Below the pieces are notes generated by a model that was not told where the DNA came from, did not search any database, and saw only the letters and a program-made list of their open reading frames with translations. From assembly GCA_003167555.1 (NCBI GenBank), contig PMSN01000011.1, positions 1 to 64,000 of the forward strand: 64,000 nucleotides of DNA, read 5' to 3'. Numbering within the stretch: the stretch's first letter is position 1; the number at the start of each line of letters is the position of its first letter. Below are positions 42,984 through 51,301 of the stretch, piece after piece. Made by a program: the position numbers and the translations under genes. The DNA is from Spartobacteria bacterium (GTDB taxonomy: Bacteria; Verrucomicrobiota; Verrucomicrobiia; Chthoniobacterales; UBA10450).

Positions 42984-43214
42984 ATGAAAACCACGCCTAC
43001 CGACAACCAACCAGTCATCGTCAGCGTGCCGCCGACCACCGTCTCGCGGTACTTGGAAGCCAGCGAAGAAGTCGAGCAGAGGCTCGGCGCTTCGCCAGGC
43101 CCCGAGTTCCTCATGAGTCTTGCGGTCGAACACGAGGACGCCTTCGAGCTCGTTGATCTCTACTGCGGCGAGATCATCAACGCTCTCCGTCAAACCACTG
43201 CCGCTGCCCATTAA
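42984..43214 (+). CDS. Small acidic hypothetical protein
   Basis: 76 residues, soluble, with an acidic central helix (SRYLEASEEVEQRLG) and a second helix (MSLAVEHEDAFELVDLYCGEIINAL). Unrecognised. It follows the coiled-coil lipoprotein by 19 bases and precedes another small gene by 6 bases, so co-transcription is likely. Confidence 0.6.
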   Translation: MKTTPTDNQPVIVSVPPTTVSRYLEASEEVEQRLGASPGPEFLMSLAVEHEDAFELVDLYCGEIINALRQTTAAAH

Positions 43215-43220
43215 CAAACT

Positions 43221-43625
43221 ATGAGTCTGAAACGATCCGATAAAAATACGAACGGCAACGGCGCATCCGCCGATGCCGGCGGCGACTCGCCGAAGCTCCG
43301 CGACAACGCGGAGATCAACGCCAAGATCGATGCCTACATCCAGGCAAATCCGAAAGAATGGAATTACATCCAGGGCCTTCCGCGAGAGCGACTGGAACGG
43401 ATGCTCGTGTTGCAGAACGTCAACAAGCTCGAGCGTCGCGAACGCGTCCGCACCAGCGTGATGAAACAACTCGATGCCAATCCCGAGCTGAAGGAAGCGT
43501 ATCGCAAACTGGTGAAGAATCTTCCTGCGGAACAGCAGGAGAAAGCTATGACATCCATCGCCGCGCGAACACTGCGCACGATCACGCCGCGTCAGCAGCA
43601 GCAAAGCAAAGGCGCGCGAGTTTAG
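43221..43625 (+). CDS. Small helical hypothetical protein
   Basis: 134 residues, strongly charged and helical (INAKIDAYIQANPKEWNYIQGLPRERLERMLVLQNVNKLERRERVRTSVMKQLDANPELKEAYRKLVKNLP). Unrecognised. It could be a DNA-binding or relaxosome accessory protein given its position at the end of the transfer operon, but no motif shows this. Confidence 0.6.
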   Translation: MSLKRSDKNTNGNGASADAGGDSPKLRDNAEINAKIDAYIQANPKEWNYIQGLPRERLERMLVLQNVNKLERRERVRTSVMKQLDANPELKEAYRKLVKNLPAEQQEKAMTSIAARTLRTITPRQQQQSKGARV

Positions 43626-43688
43626 GCAACGCGCTGCCAAACGCGAAGACTCCAGGCTTCCTCCGGGCGTGCGCCGCTCCGCGCGCCC

Positions 43689-43755
43689 GGAGACTTCGCG
43701 GGCCGTTTTTCTCCTGCGATAATGCCGCTGCTGCGCAGCCGCATAAGTGCGCGAC
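43689..43755. repeat. Dispersed repeat R2
   Basis: Same orientation as R1 (37023-37090), sharing AGAC.TTCGCGGGCC, CTGCTGC.CAGCCGCAT and the end GCGA.CCA. It lies between the secretion operon and the candidate defence operon. Confidence 0.65.
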
Positions 43756-43844
43756 CAAGAGCTGGTGGATTCTGGATCGAAGAGGTTTCATGTACGGTTA
43801 ATATTGCGTGCTTTGACAAAACCGGGAACCCTTGAGCTGAGGCG

Positions 43845-46800
43845 ATGGCTACCGCGTACAATTGGAGTGCTATTACTGACGGCGACGTATTTCAGTCGCT
43901 CGTAAGCACATTGGTTTTGTTCGAGGAAGCGACCGCGCGCACATTCATTCGATCTGGCAAAGACGGTGCTCAAGACGCCCGGACGGCTGACGGGAAACAA
44001 GTTTGGCAAGCAAAGCACCATCGCTCGCCGACGATTAGCAAGGCGATAGCAGATGCCTTGGAGGAGCTGGAGAAGATCAAAGAGTACCGCAAGTCATCCA
44101 ATTCCAATTATGAGCTTTGGAAAAACGTGACCGAATGGACGTTGGTTACGAATCTCGAAATGAATGCGGCCTCCCAACTCAGGTGGGAGAACGAGGTGCT
44201 GCCTGAGTTCAAGAAAGAAGGCATTGGCGCTAACCTTTGGGCAAAGGAGAAACTCGAAGCCCTTCTGACAAAATTTCCGCACGTCGCGGCCGCGTATTTC
44301 GAGGGTCAAAATCGATGCTTCTTGTCGCTGGCTGAGGCTTTCAACCAGGCGAAAAGCGATCGTATTGGCGCGGCTGGGCTCAGGGCGAGCCTCGAGGGGA
44401 GACAATCTGAACGCGGGAGTATTGAGGCTTTCCTCGGGGGCACGAAGAAATTGATTTGTGTTCACGGTCCCGGTGGGATCGGGAAGTCGCGTCTTCTTTT
44501 AGGAGTTGGAGAGATTGCGAATAGCAAAGGCTTCGAGGTCGTTTGGGGTCAAGAAGCCACGCTTTCATCGAGCAGCGATTGGTTTTCGGCAATCACATCG
44601 GAACGCCGCACACTGTTACTTCTGGATGAGCCCAAAGACCCACGCCTTCTGGACATAATCAGTGAACAACTTTCCGCCGGCGGAATGAAAACGTGGAAGG
44701 TCCTCGTTTCAGTAAGGTCGCCCAAAGACCCAGTATTGAGAGCGGTGAACGAGATGTCCGTGGATTTAAGGGAGACGCCAATAGAGCTTGCGCCGTTGTC
44801 GAAGGCCGAAGCAGAAACGACCGCGAGACAGTTGATCGAGAACGGCCCTTTGGCTTCGCTACCCAAAGAGAAAAAGGACCGAGCAAGTGCGGCGTTAGCG
44901 GCGGCCGGTGACCGCTTTCCCGTTTGGATCGTTATGGCGGTGTCCGTCCTGGAGAAAGACAGGACGCTAGCTCAGCTTCCAAACAATTCTGCAGGGCTGG
45001 CAGCAAAGTACGTCCAGGAAGTAGTCGAGTTTTCTCCTCCAGAACTTGCAGACCAGAAACAAATTAACACGCTGATTCGTTGGCTAGCGGCCTATGGCGA
45101 GATTAGCAGCGAAGACACGAATGTTCTCGCCTTTCTCGCTCAGGAGACCGCTCTTTCTACCGAGGCCGCTGTTCACGAGTGTTTGAATTCCCTTGTTCAG
45201 CGCAAGTTTGTAGTTCGACGAGGCGTCGGCGGACGCCTCTACTCCATTCGCCCGGATGTAGTCCGTGAGTTCGTAGTTCGAGATTGGTTAACCCAACAAG
45301 CAGACGGAAAGTTTGAAGCGACTCCAGCAGCGCGGCGCTTGATTGATCTTCTCTTTCCTAGCGGGGGGCAAAGGACGATTCCGAACGGTCCGCAACTTCT
45401 CAAGAGCATTGCTGCTTTAGAGTTTTCAGAGCGTTTACAAGCTCACGAGATTGATCTGTTAGGCCCGATATTTGGTCGGCTAACCCTGAGTGTTACCGAG
45501 GGTACGGTGCTGGATCAGCAAAACGCGATGGGATATCTGCGACACATAGGTTTCGCGAGAGTCTCGGAAAGTCTAGCCGTCGTCGCCCTCATCAGGAAAA
45601 CGCCGCGCGATCCGATCGAAGTTGCAAATCCCTTGTTTGGAAAGACGGAGGCCACTCACGACAAGGTCTTGGCGGATTTGCCCTGGCTGATCTTCGAAAT
45701 CGCGCATTACGCTTCCACAAGAGATGAGCGATTAACCATCCTCCGAGAACAGGTCGATCTGTTCGATCAGGAATTCGGTAACAAGGAGCGGCATTGGAAT
45801 GATGGTAAACGCGCTAGAGATCTCATTTCTCGTACAATTCGCGGCGAGGTAAATTTTCGAAGCAATTTCTGGGAAGACGGCTTCGCGCTGGCGCTTGAGC
45901 TTATCGAACGCCTCAAGAGCAACAGAGACGCTACTGATCGGCAAGTCGCACTGCTGGATGTTGTTTGTGATCCATTCTTGACGCTGGAGCGAGAGAGAAC
46001 GCGGTTCGAGAGAACAAAATTCGTCGTACAGCGTTGGTTGGTCCTCGTTAGGCCGAACGACAAACGCGATCGGCTACGCAACGAGCTCCGAAACTTACTC
46101 TCGGATTCAGCAACCTCTCAGCGAGTCCGGCTAGCGGCTTGGAAGTTACTCGCCGATACACACAGCGATGCAAATCGTGCTGTGATCGGAGGGGCAAAGG
46201 ACGACAAAACTAAAGATTACGTCGAGACCGTACGAGCGGACCTTGGGGAGAGTTTGCGGTGGACGCTGGAGTTCATCAAGCAGCACAAATTAAACATATC
46301 CGAATTGAAAGCGGCGCGGCAAATGTGGGAATGGCACCACCGTTTCGAATCCGATTCGACTCTCAAAGCCCTTGCTGACGCTTGCGAAGAAGTTTACCGA
46401 GCCAATCCATTGGCAGCCGCTTTCCATGTTCTGTTTAGTCACGAAGACTATAAAGGAGCTGAGGCGAGAGCGGCCAGATTGGGACAGGAGCTCGGCACGA
46501 CTGGTAGTGAACGAGACATCGCTGAATTTCTTTTAAACGCAGAGGAGTTTGGCTCGATTGACTCTAACTGGCACATCATCGCTTCGATTGGGACGGAGAT
46601 TGGGAAATGCTGGGACAAGAATTCTGAAGTTGAGAAATTCACGAAAGCCGTCGTCGCTCAACACCCGGACACTGTTCAGTTTAAATTCGCAACCGCGATG
46701 CTGGCAGCAAAGCTGCGCGACCTGCGGATCGCCAATAAAGACGACGAACTACGAACATTTCTGACTGAATGGCTCGCGATGCCTTCCACCTCAGCACATC

Positions 46801-47885
46801 GGGGCGAATTGCTGTTCGCGTTGTATTGGAGGCCACATCCACTTTTATCCGGAATCCTTCGTGGGCCTGATCTCGAAACTTTGTTATCCGGGCTTGGACT
46901 TTCGGCCAAGCCGGCTCTGGCTACGAACATTCCAGCGCCAAATAAACTCCGACTCATAGCGGGAGTTCACCACGTCAACCCAACTCTCATTCGAGAGGTT
47001 GCCGATAAAATCTGGAATGATTTGCCGCCGACTGAAAAAGCGTCCGCTTTGGACGCGCTGATTGATCAGATGACGTTCTTGGATGCTTTCAAATCGGATC
47101 ACCCCGAATTGGCGCTCGGCGCGGCGCAATATGACTGGTTTTTAAGCCTTCTCCCGTCAGTTCCTGACATGGAAGGCCTGAGGGACCACCAAGCCTGGGA
47201 GCTATCGCAACTGATGATGAGATTCGGGAAGAAGTCGGTGCACTGGCTCATAGACTTCCTTGAAAAGCGTCTTACAGCGACGCCAGCGCAACCGGACGCT
47301 GATCCCGAATTTAAGCTCGTACCTCTCGATCGTAGTCTTCTTCAATATGTTAAATCTGTCGATGCTGCTGATGCCGCATCGCCCGAGGTAATTAAGGCGA
47401 TCAACTCGTTGCTAGCCTACAATTCGCGGTCAGATACCCTTGGTTACGTTTTGCCAGAATATGCTGCAGCCGTCGATCCGAGCGGCTATCTTGTTCCGGA
47501 CGCTGTTGTTACACGTCTGCAAGGATTAACAAAACCGTCCAAACAAGACGTCTGGCTTTGGTCTCGATTTGCGGGTCACTTTGCATTCAATTCGGAGCCA
47601 TGGCGAAAGATTGCCATAGCTGCTATTGAGGTTTCGAATCAACTATCCGCTAGGGATCAGATTTCGATTTACGTTTCGTTATTGGAGCAAGGATTCAAAA
47701 GCTCGAGCTTCGCCGCGGATGAAATGGATCCCCAATTTGCTGCCGAATTGCAGCGCCGACGAGACGAGCGAGCCGGTGAAGCTGATTCCAGGTTGATTCC
47801 GTTTCGCGATTGGGCGTTGCGCGTTGCCCAGTCCGAATATGAAAGGGCGCTGGCGGAATTCCGAGAGGAGTCCGAAGATGAGTGA
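43845..47885 (+). CDS. PD-(D/E)XK nuclease-STAND NTPase, candidate anti-phage sensor-effector
   Basis: 1346 residues. The N-terminal ~60 residues hold a Mrr/PD-(D/E)XK-like nuclease signature: RSGKDGAQDAR (D40, D44) and VWQAKH (Q55-x-K57). The STAND-type NTPase follows: P-loop GPGGIGKS (208-215), a Walker B-like LLLLDE (257-262), then an arginine-containing VLVSVRSP. From about residue 480 to the end the sequence is long, helical and repeat-like, as in the sensor arms of Avs and other STAND defence proteins. In such proteins the C-terminal arm recognises a phage protein, the NTPase oligomerises and the nuclease is switched on. The composition looks more AT-rich than the neighbouring transfer genes, consistent with acquired cargo. 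It overlaps the next gene by eight bases. Confidence 0.75.
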   Translation: MATAYNWSAITDGDVFQSLVSTLVLFEEATARTFIRSGKDGAQDARTADGKQVWQAKHHRSPTISKAIADALEELEKIKEYRKSSNSNYELWKNVTEWTLVTNLEMNAASQLRWENEVLPEFKKEGIGANLWAKEKLEALLTKFPHVAAAYFEGQNRCFLSLAEAFNQAKSDRIGAAGLRASLEGRQSERGSIEAFLGGTKKLICVHGPGGIGKSRLLLGVGEIANSKGFEVVWGQEATLSSSSDWFSAITSERRTLLLLDEPKDPRLLDIISEQLSAGGMKTWKVLVSVRSPKDPVLRAVNEMSVDLRETPIELAPLSKAEAETTARQLIENGPLASLPKEKKDRASAALAAAGDRFPVWIVMAVSVLEKDRTLAQLPNNSAGLAAKYVQEVVEFSPPELADQKQINTLIRWLAAYGEISSEDTNVLAFLAQETALSTEAAVHECLNSLVQRKFVVRRGVGGRLYSIRPDVVREFVVRDWLTQQADGKFEATPAARRLIDLLFPSGGQRTIPNGPQLLKSIAALEFSERLQAHEIDLLGPIFGRLTLSVTEGTVLDQQNAMGYLRHIGFARVSESLAVVALIRKTPRDPIEVANPLFGKTEATHDKVLADLPWLIFEIAHYASTRDERLTILREQVDLFDQEFGNKERHWNDGKRARDLISRTIRGEVNFRSNFWEDGFALALELIERLKSNRDATDRQVALLDVVCDPFLTLERERTRFERTKFVVQRWLVLVRPNDKRDRLRNELRNLLSDSATSQRVRLAAWKLLADTHSDANRAVIGGAKDDKTKDYVETVRADLGESLRWTLEFIKQHKLNISELKAARQMWEWHHRFESDSTLKALADACEEVYRANPLAAAFHVLFSHEDYKGAEARAARLGQELGTTGSERDIAEFLLNAEEFGSIDSNWHIIASIGTEIGKCWDKNSEVEKFTKAVVAQHPDTVQFKFATAMLAAKLRDLRIANKDDELRTFLTEWLAMPSTSAHRGELLFALYWRPHPLLSGILRGPDLETLLSGLGLSAKPALATNIPAPNKLRLIAGVHHVNPTLIREVADKIWNDLPPTEKASALDALIDQMTFLDAFKSDHPELALGAAQYDWFLSLLPSVPDMEGLRDHQAWELSQLMMRFGKKSVHWLIDFLEKRLTATPAQPDADPEFKLVPLDRSLLQYVKSVDAADAASPEVIKAINSLLAYNSRSDTLGYVLPEYAAAVDPSGYLVPDAVVTRLQGLTKPSKQDVWLWSRFAGHFAFNSEPWRKIAIAAIEVSNQLSARDQISIYVSLLEQGFKSSSFAADEMDPQFAAELQRRRDERAGEADSRLIPFRDWALRVAQSEYERALAEFREESEDE

Positions 47886-48690
47886 TATTCGGCAAGACAT
47901 CTCCGCCGCGTGTCTCGATCTTGATGCCATTACCGACGCGCTCGCGCCTGTGGAATCGAAAGGAAGTTTGCCGGCGCGGAGTTACGAATTTTTCAAGCAG
48001 GTACGCAATCACTCGATCCAATTAGGCGAGATTCGTAATTTGATCGAGGCGAGAGAGACAGCTCTCGCGGCGCTGAAGTCTTTCCCGGGTCAAAAAAATC
48101 CAGATAACCCGGCAACCTTCTTGTATAACGGCATCCCGGTGCCGTTTTGGCAAGGGCGGCTATTGCTTCTTCAGAGTTACGTGGGCACGTGCTGGGCCGC
48201 TTACGACACCATCTCCAAAGTCGCCGGGGTTCTAATTTGTACAGACAAGAGCGCGAAGAACTTGGCGAAACCAATCAAATTGCAGGAGGATCTACTCAGT
48301 TTGCCGAATGCAGTTGGGGCGCATCTTCAAGACCATCTCAAGGGTGCCTATGGCTGGCCGATTGGGATCAGCTACGCGATCCGAAATTGGGTTCTCCATG
48401 ACGGCAATAGCAAAGACGGTATTGACCTTTTCAGGTACAGCACGCCAGAAACGGAAGCGTTTCAACTATCTGAAGACGGGTGGAGCAAGATCGTGGAGCG
48501 ATGCACTAACAGGTACAAAGTTGACGAAACTTTGACCCGGCTTGATCCTTTCCCATCGGTTCGCGCCAATTTGGTCAGCGGACTGAGTGCATGTCATGCT
48601 GAAGTAGACGAAGCTATCTGCTTCGTGTTGCTGGCAGCAACTGGTGGCATAAAGCTTCAGGCGCAAATCCTTTTTCGTAGAGACTCTTGA
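47878..48690 (+). CDS. HEPN-like protein coupled to the STAND gene
   Basis: A 270-residue, mostly helical protein. AIRNWVLHDG contains R169-N170-x3-H174, the Rx4-6H motif with the typical Asn after Arg that marks the catalytic site of HEPN ribonucleases. The surrounding helices (LLLLQSYVGTCWAAYDTISKVAG upstream, SACHAEVDEAICFVLLA downstream) suit the HEPN bundle. The ATG lies inside the end of the STAND gene (ATGAGTGA), so the two are translated together. An RNase effector or a toxin partner is likely; a regulatory HEPN fold without catalysis is possible. The longer in-frame start at 47824 would overlap the STAND gene by 62 bases and is less likely. Confidence 0.6.
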   Translation: MSDIRQDISAACLDLDAITDALAPVESKGSLPARSYEFFKQVRNHSIQLGEIRNLIEARETALAALKSFPGQKNPDNPATFLYNGIPVPFWQGRLLLLQSYVGTCWAAYDTISKVAGVLICTDKSAKNLAKPIKLQEDLLSLPNAVGAHLQDHLKGAYGWPIGISYAIRNWVLHDGNSKDGIDLFRYSTPETEAFQLSEDGWSKIVERCTNRYKVDETLTRLDPFPSVRANLVSGLSACHAEVDEAICFVLLAATGGIKLQAQILFRRDS

Positions 48691-49065
48691 TGATTTTCGC
48701 GCGTATCAACACAAAGAGAAATCGGACGACATTATTCGTAATGTGCCGAGTGCCTTATAATACCCCTGACGTGAGGAAAGACCGGCTGCGCCTCTGTCAT
48801 TAAATTCGACGAGGAAAACTCCGGAGAGTACGGGAGCTCGAACCGCTGGTCCTTTGTCTTCGTTTCGAACAGGCGCAATTTACCGCAATAGGACGCCGAT
48901 GGCGCGTGCATCGCTTCCGCTAAGCTAATTCTACCGCTCGCTGCGCGCCGTAAAGGTATTGCTCGCTACGCTACGCTCCACCTTGACTGTGCTCGCTCCG
49001 CGTGGGGGAGGTCGTTATCGATTGCGTTCAAGAAGCATTTGCTCGTTCCGAAATAAGATGACGGC
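48691..49065. other. Intergenic region, no gene seen
   Basis: 375 bases downstream of the HEPN-like gene and at the 3' end of the ribbon-helix-helix gene. The motif GCTCGCT recurs (48937, 48961, 48992). Short T-loop-like GTTCGA segments occur on the minus strand, but no tRNA folds convincingly. Confidence 0.4.
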
Positions 49066-49740
49066 TCAGCGCGTAAACGAGATGTCGCGCAGCGCCTTTG
49101 CGATTCGCGCTTTCACTCGTTGCATCTCTTCCTGCGGCACCGGGTGTCCTTCGGCTTCCTCGATTAAGTGATCCAGCAGAATCTTGCGACGGCCTCCTCT
49201 GCGATGGGCCGCAAGCGTCTTGCGCGTGAGCTTCCGTTGCAGCTTCGATCTCGGGTCTGCGGTGGTGGTGGAATGCGGTCCGCCCACGAGCAGGTCGTAG
49301 CGAATGAGCCCCGTGACGTAGGCGGAGAACGAGGGATAGCCAAGTGCCTGCCATCGCACGTCAACGAGCCTCCAGATATCGAACGGGAAGGTGACACGTT
49401 CCGGGACTGCGCTGAGCTGCACCGGTAAATCGTGCCGGCTACACGTCGCGACGTTCTGCAAGTGGTGAATACGCTCGACGACCTGCACGAGTAGCCCGTC
49501 GCGTTTCTGTCCCGGGCGATAACGCGAGACCAGCTCGCGGTCCACGGCGTCTTGCGCGGCTTGCGTGTCACGAGCTATTGCGCCCGTAATCTCGTGCTTC
49601 GCGTCGGAACGCAGATCGTAGCAGACTAGTTCCACGGCATACGGTGCGAAGATGCTGTGGCCGAATTCGCCGCTGCGCCGCTTCACGGCCGGCGCAAGCA
49701 AGCCCGGAATCGTGATGCTTTTGCGAACTCCCTTTGGCAT
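49066..49740 (-). CDS. Protein with two ribbon-helix-helix-like segments
   Basis: 224 residues. Two similar segments occur: FGHSIFAPYAVELVCYDLRSDAKHEITG in the first half and LGYPSFSAYVTGLIRYDLLVGGPHSTTT in the second. Each resembles the strand-helix-helix part of RHH DNA-binding domains, so one chain may form an intramolecular RHH pair. A basic linker and tail (KLQRKLTRKTLAAHRRGGRRK) could contact DNA. The ATG at 49740 gives MPKGVRKSITIPGLL, a normal RHH start. It may be a plasmid-type partition, copy-control or relaxosome protein. Confidence 0.55.
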   Translation of the reverse strand: MPKGVRKSITIPGLLAPAVKRRSGEFGHSIFAPYAVELVCYDLRSDAKHEITGAIARDTQAAQDAVDRELVSRYRPGQKRDGLLVQVVERIHHLQNVATCSRHDLPVQLSAVPERVTFPFDIWRLVDVRWQALGYPSFSAYVTGLIRYDLLVGGPHSTTTADPRSKLQRKLTRKTLAAHRRGGRRKILLDHLIEEAEGHPVPQEEMQRVKARIAKALRDISFTR

Positions 49741-49766
49741 AACCGCGCCCTTTTCCCAATGAGCAT

Positions 49767-50036
49767 TCAATCCTGCTTGTACCCGGGATGTTTGGCAAGC
49801 CAGGCGTCGAGTCGCTGGAGGGTGCATTTGCCGAGAGAGAACGGCGTGTCAGACGCATTCTTGATTTGCGACATCGCCGTGCGTCCAACGCCGGAGAGAA
49901 CGGATAGCTCCGCGCTGTTGAACTGACGGTGCGGAAACTTCGCTGCCAGAAAGAGTAACGCGGCGATGGTCGTTGCCGAGGAGAAGGAGCCGCTGCCTGC
50001 GGCTTCGAGGTGGTCTGTGGAGGCTTGTTTGATCAT
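49767..50036 (-). CDS. Small putative helix-turn-helix protein
   Basis: 89 residues. SAELSVLSGVGRTAMSQIKNASDTPFSLGKCTLQRLDAWLAKHPG has the spacing of an HTH with a wing, and the N-terminus is low-complexity. It lies 26 bases upstream of the ribbon-helix-helix gene on the same strand, so the pair is probably co-transcribed and may regulate element maintenance. Confidence 0.5.
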   Translation of the reverse strand: MIKQASTDHLEAAGSGSFSSATTIAALLFLAAKFPHRQFNSAELSVLSGVGRTAMSQIKNASDTPFSLGKCTLQRLDAWLAKHPGYKQD

Positions 50037-50374
50037 TAGTTTGGTCCCTTTTTACTGCATGCCGAGAGAATACGTTCATCTGAACACAACGGCAATCCTG
50101 CGGTCATGGCCACTTCGTCGAAGGAGACCGGCCCAGCGTTCCCTCTGAGGGCTTGAGAGGCCTGCGGGCACGCTGGAACGCTTAAAAACCTGTCAAAAAA
50201 TTTCGCAGGTCGGGAGAGAACGCTTGGAGCCTGTCCCAGAACACTGCGGAAAGATCGACAGGGCTCGAATCAGGTCTGCAAAAAACGGGGGGTAGAGCCT
50301 TCGTGTCGCGCGAGTTCTGGAGCAAGTGCGCCGGAGCGAGCGCGGCAAGAAACCTCAACCCTGCTTTCATTGCC
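50037..50374. other. Intergenic region between divergent genes
   Basis: 338 bases. It should hold promoters for the minus-strand DNA-binding pair and for the gene at 50375. GCGTTCC (50131) and GGAACGC (50173) could form a weak long-range stem. No gene is seen. Confidence 0.4.
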
Positions 50375-50827
50375 ATGACCGAAATCCAAGTAAAGAGACT
50401 CGTAAACGAAGCCGTTCTCCTCCACCGCGACATTGCCATCCGGACGGACCGTCTGAAAACCCTCAAAGTCGACCTCGTGCGCGAGGCGCGGCGTCACGAA
50501 CACGAATTCACTCCCACCGAAAATGGTGGTTCACGTTGGTCTGTGACCGGCAACAACGGCTGCATCGCTCGGGTGAACTTCCCGGCTCCCGCGCTCGTAT
50601 CGCACATCGAATCGGAAGGTGAGACGTTCGATCACGTCCTCGGCCTGGCTGGCGAATCCTTGGATCGGCTTTTCGCGTCGGTCTACTATCTGCGGCCGGT
50701 TTCCGACTTCCGCGAGGAAGTAGTCGCGGCGTTGCCAAGGCAAGATGCCGCTAAGTTGATCGAGCTCTGCCAAACAACATCGGCACCGCGCGTGAGCTTT
50801 GAGACGGCACAGTCAAAAACGTCGTAA
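50375..50827 (+). CDS. Hypothetical mobile-element protein
   Basis: 150 residues. An N-terminal long helix (EIQVKRLVNEAVLLHRDIAIRTDRLKTLKVDLVREAR) is followed by a beta region (WSVTGNNGCIARVNFPAPAL) and a C-terminal helical part. The layout recalls phage Gam-like or host-nuclease-inhibitor proteins, but I cannot support that from motifs. The ATG at 50375 is preferred over 50303 because it starts the helix. It lies 20 bases upstream of an HTH gene. Confidence 0.55.
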   Translation: MTEIQVKRLVNEAVLLHRDIAIRTDRLKTLKVDLVREARRHEHEFTPTENGGSRWSVTGNNGCIARVNFPAPALVSHIESEGETFDHVLGLAGESLDRLFASVYYLRPVSDFREEVVAALPRQDAAKLIELCQTTSAPRVSFETAQSKTS

Positions 50828-50847
50828 CGCATAGGAGGAACCACCGG

Positions 50848-51126
50848 ATGCGTTACAAGAACAACGTTGGTCCGCAGGTGCGCCGTCGCCGGTATGCGCT
50901 CGGCTGGTCTCAATCAGATCTCGCGACAAAACTGCAACTCGCGGGCTTCGACATCAGCCGCAGCGGCGTTTCAAAAATCGAAGCGCGGCTTTCGTACGTC
51001 GACGACAAGACGCTGCTCTATCTCGCCGAAGTCCTCAAAGTTCAGGTGCAAGAACTCTTCCCGCCGCGAACGCCAGGAAATCGGATCCACGACTTCATGG
51101 AGAAGTTGGAGACGACGCGGTTCTGA
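50848..51126 (+). CDS. XRE-family helix-turn-helix regulator
   Basis: 92 residues with a complete HTH: VGPQVRRRRYALGWSQSDLATKLQLAGFDISRSGVSKIEARLSYVDDKTLLYLAEVLKV. The recognition helix is at ISRSGVSKIE. An AGGAGG ribosome site lies upstream of the ATG. It is probably a regulator of the element and is co-transcribed with the preceding gene. Confidence 0.8.
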   Translation: MRYKNNVGPQVRRRRYALGWSQSDLATKLQLAGFDISRSGVSKIEARLSYVDDKTLLYLAEVLKVQVQELFPPRTPGNRIHDFMEKLETTRF

Positions 51127-51301
51127 TCTGGGAGCAATTTCGTTTTCCGAAAATCCGACAAAAAACTGGAAAGCGCGCTCTTTGGTGTCTCATCGGAACA
51201 TCATTTCGCCTTCTTCTTATTGCTCTTCCTGGCCAGCGCTCCTTTACAACGCACGAACAAGCACGCGCTCCAACTGCGGTGAATAGCCTCTTTGCTTTGA
51301 C

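Noticed and set aside
48780-48950. Possible tRNA on the minus strand between the HEPN-like and RHH genes
   Set aside because: T-loop-like GTTCGA motifs and one CGATG/CATCG stem occur, but no complete cloverleaf; the would-be anticodon loop lacks U33.
49767-50374. Plasmid replication origin with iterons
   Set aside because: Small DNA-binding genes and a few repeated heptamers are present nearby, but no array of regularly spaced iterons or Rep gene is seen.
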